This document shows positions 61,815 to 64,000 of a DNA stretch of 64,000 nt, one piece after another. Source of the DNA: Croceivirga sp009797885 (GTDB lineage: Bacteria; Bacteroidota; Bacteroidia; Flavobacteriales; Flavobacteriaceae); NCBI GenBank assembly GCA_045866215.1, contig AP035880.1, positions 620,001 to 684,000 of the forward strand. Reading direction: 5' to 3'. Positions within the stretch are counted from its first letter, which is position 1. Each line of letters opens with the position of its first letter. The notes under the pieces were generated by a model. The model was not told where the DNA came from. It was given only the letters and a program-made list of their open reading frames with translations, and ran no database searches. Both the position numbers and the translations under genes were made by a program.

Positions 61815-61849
61815 TCTTGACTTTAGATTTAAGACGTGAGATTTGAGAT
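61815..61849. repeat. Five degenerate heptanucleotide repeats between nusG and rplK
   Basis: On the plus strand five consecutive 7-mers read TCTTGAC, TTTAGAT, TTAAGAC, GTGAGAT and TTGAGAT, approximately TTNAGAY. No coding frame explains them. They sit in the 151-bp rplK-nusG spacer. Confidence 0.6.
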
Positions 61850-61890
61850 AAATAATTTCTTATGTCCCTCATCTAACATCCCAATTCTTA

Positions 61891-62442
61891 CTATACTTTT
61901 TCAACTTGCATATAGCTAAGTTCCAATGGCGTCTTTCTACCAAAGATTTTCACCATTACTTCCAGCTTGCGCTTTTCTTCATTGATTTTTTCAACAGTGC
62001 CATTAAAGCCGTTGAAGGGTCCATCTATGACCTTTACCGTTTCCCCCAATACAAAGGGTATGGCAATATTATCCGTATTTACGGCAAGCTCATCTACCTT
62101 GCCCAGCATACGGTTTACTTCGGCCTTCCGTAAAGGGACGGGATCCCCCCCTTTGGTTTCGCCCAAAAACCCAATAACATTGGTAATGGATTTGATGATA
62201 TGGACCATTTCCCCACCCAAATTGGCTTTGATCATAATATAACCGGGGAAATAGGTACGCTCTTTATTTATTTTCTTCCCGTTTCGTATTTGAACCACTT
62301 TTTCAGTTGGCACCAATACATCTTCCAAATAATCCCCAAAACCGGCACGTTCAACTTCACTTTCTATGTAGCCTTTGATTTTATTCTCTTGACCACTGAC
62401 CGCACGTACCACGTACCATTTTTTTTCCAATACCTCTGACAT
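61891..62442 (-). CDS. nusG: Transcription termination/antitermination protein NusG
   Basis: The 183-residue protein binds RNA polymerase and modulates pausing, termination and coupling to the ribosome. The NGN domain (KKWYVVRAVSGQENKIKGYI, YFPGYIMIKANLGGEMVHII) is followed by the C-terminal KOW domain (LGETVKVIDGPFNGFNGTVE). The ATG at 62442 gives MSEVLEKKWYVV; a GTG directly upstream abuts the secE stop and is an alternative that adds one residue. It is tightly coupled to secE. Confidence 0.98.
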   Translation of the reverse strand: MSEVLEKKWYVVRAVSGQENKIKGYIESEVERAGFGDYLEDVLVPTEKVVQIRNGKKINKERTYFPGYIMIKANLGGEMVHIIKSITNVIGFLGETKGGDPVPLRKAEVNRMLGKVDELAVNTDNIAIPFVLGETVKVIDGPFNGFNGTVEKINEEKRKLEVMVKIFGRKTPLELSYMQVEKV

Positions 62443-62445
62443 CAC

Positions 62446-62634
62446 CTACCCAATTAATTTTTCAAAGTACAACGCAATCAACTTACTAAAAACCGTATCC
62501 ACTCCCCATGTTGCCAACGCAAACAAGATCGAGAAGACCGCAACAACAACCATTAAATTGGATGCCTGTTCCCGGTTCAACCAAGTAACGTTATTTTTTA
62601 ACTCTTCCCAAGATTCCTTTACGTAAGTCAACAT
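62446..62634 (-). CDS. secE: Preprotein translocase subunit SecE
   Basis: The 62-residue subunit clamps SecY in the SecYEG channel. It has the amphipathic helix VKESWEELKNNVTWLNREQA and one transmembrane segment (LMVVVAVFSILFALATWGVD). The ATG at 62634 gives the ~60-residue form usual in Bacteroidota. The frame is open upstream to a TTG at 62715, but those 27 extra residues are not family-like. It sits between tRNA-Trp and nusG. Confidence 0.95.
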   Translation of the reverse strand: MLTYVKESWEELKNNVTWLNREQASNLMVVVAVFSILFALATWGVDTVFSKLIALYFEKLIG

Positions 62635-62735
62635 ATCAAAAAATTCTTTGTAGCCCTTGGAAGCTTTCCCTAGCTCAGTGCTGGCCTTTTCGCCCAGGAC
62701 CGACTTTCCGTCCAATTGCTTTTTGTTCTTTCTCC

Positions 62736-62757
62736 TTTAGCACGGGAGGAGAGACTC
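62736..62757. repeat. Copy 1 of a 22-bp direct repeat matching the tRNA-Trp 3' end
   Basis: These 22 bases are identical to 62813-62834, which covers the last 17 nt of tRNA-Trp and 5 nt of its 3' flank. The copies are 77 bp apart. This copy lies between secE and the tRNA gene. Confidence 0.9.
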
Positions 62758-62776
62758 CCTTCGACTTCGCTCAGGG
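62757..62776. repeat. REP-like palindrome CCCTTCGACTTCGCTCAGGG
   Basis: This 20-mer has CCCT/AGGG arms and directly abuts copy 1 of the tRNA-end repeat. From memory the same motif recurs in intergenic regions of many bacterial genomes, including flavobacteria; only one copy is seen in this window. Confidence 0.6.
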
Positions 62777-62812
62777 TAAACTTCTCGTCTCTTATCACAT
62801 GCTTTCTTTTTA

Positions 62813-62834
62813 TTTAGCACGGGAGGAGAGACTC
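62813..62834. repeat. Copy 2 of the 22-bp direct repeat (3' end of tRNA-Trp)
   Basis: This is the copy that is part of the functional tRNA gene, identical to 62736-62757. Confidence 0.9.
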
Positions 62835-62890
62835 GAACTCCCGACACCTGGTTTTGGAGACCAGTGCTCTACCAACTGAGCTACACCCGT
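62818..62890 (-). tRNA. tRNA-Trp (anticodon CCA)
   Basis: The 73-nt gene folds as a cloverleaf. The D stem is GCTC/GAGC with loop AGTTGGTA. The anticodon stem is CTGGT/ACCAG with loop CTCCAAA, giving anticodon CCA. The variable loop is GTGTC, and the T stem is GGGAG/CTCTC with loop TTCGAGT. The discriminator base is G and the 3' CCA is not encoded (CTA follows). The acceptor stem ACGGGTG/CTCCCGT has one T-T mismatch at pair 6-67. It lies between tuf and secE, the usual flavobacterial position, and may be cotranscribed with them. Confidence 0.97.
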
Positions 62891-62960
62891 TCATATTTAC
62901 ACTGAAAGGTATCCGCTAAAAAGCGAACACCCTCAGTATAAACTTATTATATCAAAAAAA

Positions 62961-64000
62961 TTAATCTAAAATTTCAGTAACCTGACCAGCTCCCACTGTC
63001 CTACCACCCTCACGGATAGCAAAACGTAGACCTACATTAAGGGCAATAGGCTGAATCAAATCTACTGTAATGGTCAAGTTATCACCTGGCATTACCATTT
63101 CAACACCGTCAGGAAGGACAATATTTCCTGTTACGTCAGTAGTTCTTACATAGAATTGAGGACGATAGTTGTTATGGAATGGGGTGTGACGACCACCTTC
63201 TTCCTTTTTAAGGATATACACCTCCGCTTTAAATTTAGCGTGTGGTGTAACGGAACCTGGCTTGCAGATTACCATACCCCTTTTGATGTCTGATTTTTCA
63301 ATACCCCTCAAAAGGATACCTACGTTATCACCAGCTTCACCCCTATCCAAAATCTTACGGAACATCTCAACCCCAGTTATTGTGGAAGTCAATTTCTCAG
63401 CACCCATACCAATGATATCAACACCATCACCAGTATTGGCAACACCTGTTTCTATACGTCCGGTAGCTACAGTACCACGACCAGTAATAGTGAATACATC
63501 TTCAACCGGCATCAAGAAAGGCTTATCGATATCGCGTTCGGGCAATTCAATCCATTCGTCAACGGCATTCATCAACTCCATTACAGTGTCAACCCACTTT
63601 TGCTCCCCGTTCAAAGCACCAAGTGCAGAACCGGAAATTACAGGACCATTGTCACCATCGTACTCATAGAAGGAAAGCAACTCGCGCACCTCCATCTCAA
63701 CAAGTTCCAAAAGCTCATCATCATCAACCATGTCCACTTTGTTCAAGAAAACAACAATCCTTGGAATACCTACCTGACGACCCAGAAGGATGTGCTCACG
63801 TGTTTGGGGCATAGGACCATCTGTGGCAGCAACCACCAAGATCGCACCGTCCATTTGAGCAGCACCAGTTACCATGTTCTTAACGTAATCCGCGTGACCA
63901 GGACAATCCACATGCGCATAGTGCCTATTCTCTGTCTGATACTCTACGTGGGACGTGTTGATAGTAATACCCCTTTCTTTTTCTTCAGGAGCATTATCAA
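62961..64000 (-). CDS. tuf: Elongation factor Tu (N-terminus outside the window)
   Basis: About 346 codons of EF-Tu, the GTPase that delivers aminoacyl-tRNA to the ribosome, are present; the gene runs off the right edge. The first visible residues are DNAPEEKERGITINTSHVEY, the switch I region, followed by G3 DCPGHADYVKNM and G4 FLNKVDMVDD. Domains 2 and 3 follow, ending GRTVGAGQVTEILD. Only ~50 residues including the P-loop are missing. It precedes tRNA-Trp and secE on the same strand. Confidence 0.99.
   Translation of the reverse strand, partial: DNAPEEKERGITINTSHVEYQTENRHYAHVDCPGHADYVKNMVTGAAQMDGAILVVAATDGPMPQTREHILLGRQVGIPRIVVFLNKVDMVDDDELLELVEMEVRELLSFYEYDGDNGPVISGSALGALNGEQKWVDTVMELMNAVDEWIELPERDIDKPFLMPVEDVFTITGRGTVATGRIETGVANTGDGVDIIGMGAEKLTSTITGVEMFRKILDRGEAGDNVGILLRGIEKSDIKRGMVICKPGSVTPHAKFKAEVYILKKEEGGRHTPFHNNYRPQFYVRTTDVTGNIVLPDGVEMVMPGDNLTITVDLIQPIALNVGLRFAIREGGRTVGAGQVTEILD

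Noticed and set aside
62635..62715. A longer SecE starting at TTG 62715
   Set aside because: The 27 extra residues are not found in SecE, and the ATG at 62634 gives the normal length.

Overview
The window reads as a chromosome segment of a gliding or surface-adhering marine-type member of the Flavobacteriaceae (Bacteroidota). The evidence is the gene order tuf, tRNA-Trp, secE, nusG, rplK, rplA, rplJ, rplL, rpoB, rpoC, DUF3467 gene; a PorP/SprF-family gene; two proteins ending in the gliding-motility-type (type B) sorting domain of the type IX secretion system (T9SS); and -7 promoter motifs of the Bacteroidota form TAnnTTTG. The genus cannot be fixed from the sequence alone.

Layout. (1) Positions 1-12347, minus strand: the first 4,115 codons of a giant secreted fibre-like protein that runs off the left edge. 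It has a signal peptide, five ~36-residue repeats, then about 49 tandem copies of a 63-residue unit and the start of a different C-terminal domain. (2) 12660-15179, minus: a secreted propeller-like protein with thrombospondin type 3 (TSP3) repeats. (3) 15383-23942, minus: a tight three-gene operon of a 1,883-residue TSP3 adhesin with type B sorting domain, a PorP/SprF-family outer membrane protein and a TPR/PD40/OmpA-family protein. (4) 24328-25917, plus: prfC. (5) 26909-50140, plus: a single gene of about 7,743 codons made of ten BspA-like (DUF285) modules, about 45 HYR-like domains and a type B sorting domain. (6) 50521-50955, plus: a small four-helix membrane protein. (7) 51017-64000, minus: the universally conserved transcription/translation cluster, ending in a truncated tuf at the right edge.

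How the parts work together. The left 50 kb is mostly cell-surface machinery. At least three of its products carry Sec signal peptides, and two carry the T9SS type B tail. The adhesin, PorP/SprF and OmpA genes form a secretion-plus-anchoring cassette resembling sprB-sprF of gliding flavobacteria. The giant BspA/HYR protein has the same type of sorting tail but no neighbouring SprF, so it probably uses a partner encoded elsewhere. The right 13 kb is housekeeping, in its usual order.

The most notable material is the repeat architecture: a minus-strand giant gene masked by a long antisense open frame, a near-perfect 690-bp tandem array, and an alternating two-type HYR array. Smaller points are a duplicated tRNA-Trp 3' end beside a CCCTTCGACTTCGCTCAGGG palindrome, a heptanucleotide repeat between nusG and rplK, and several intergenic hairpins. 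No CRISPR array, transposase, integrase, restriction or toxin-antitoxin gene, or rRNA gene was seen.
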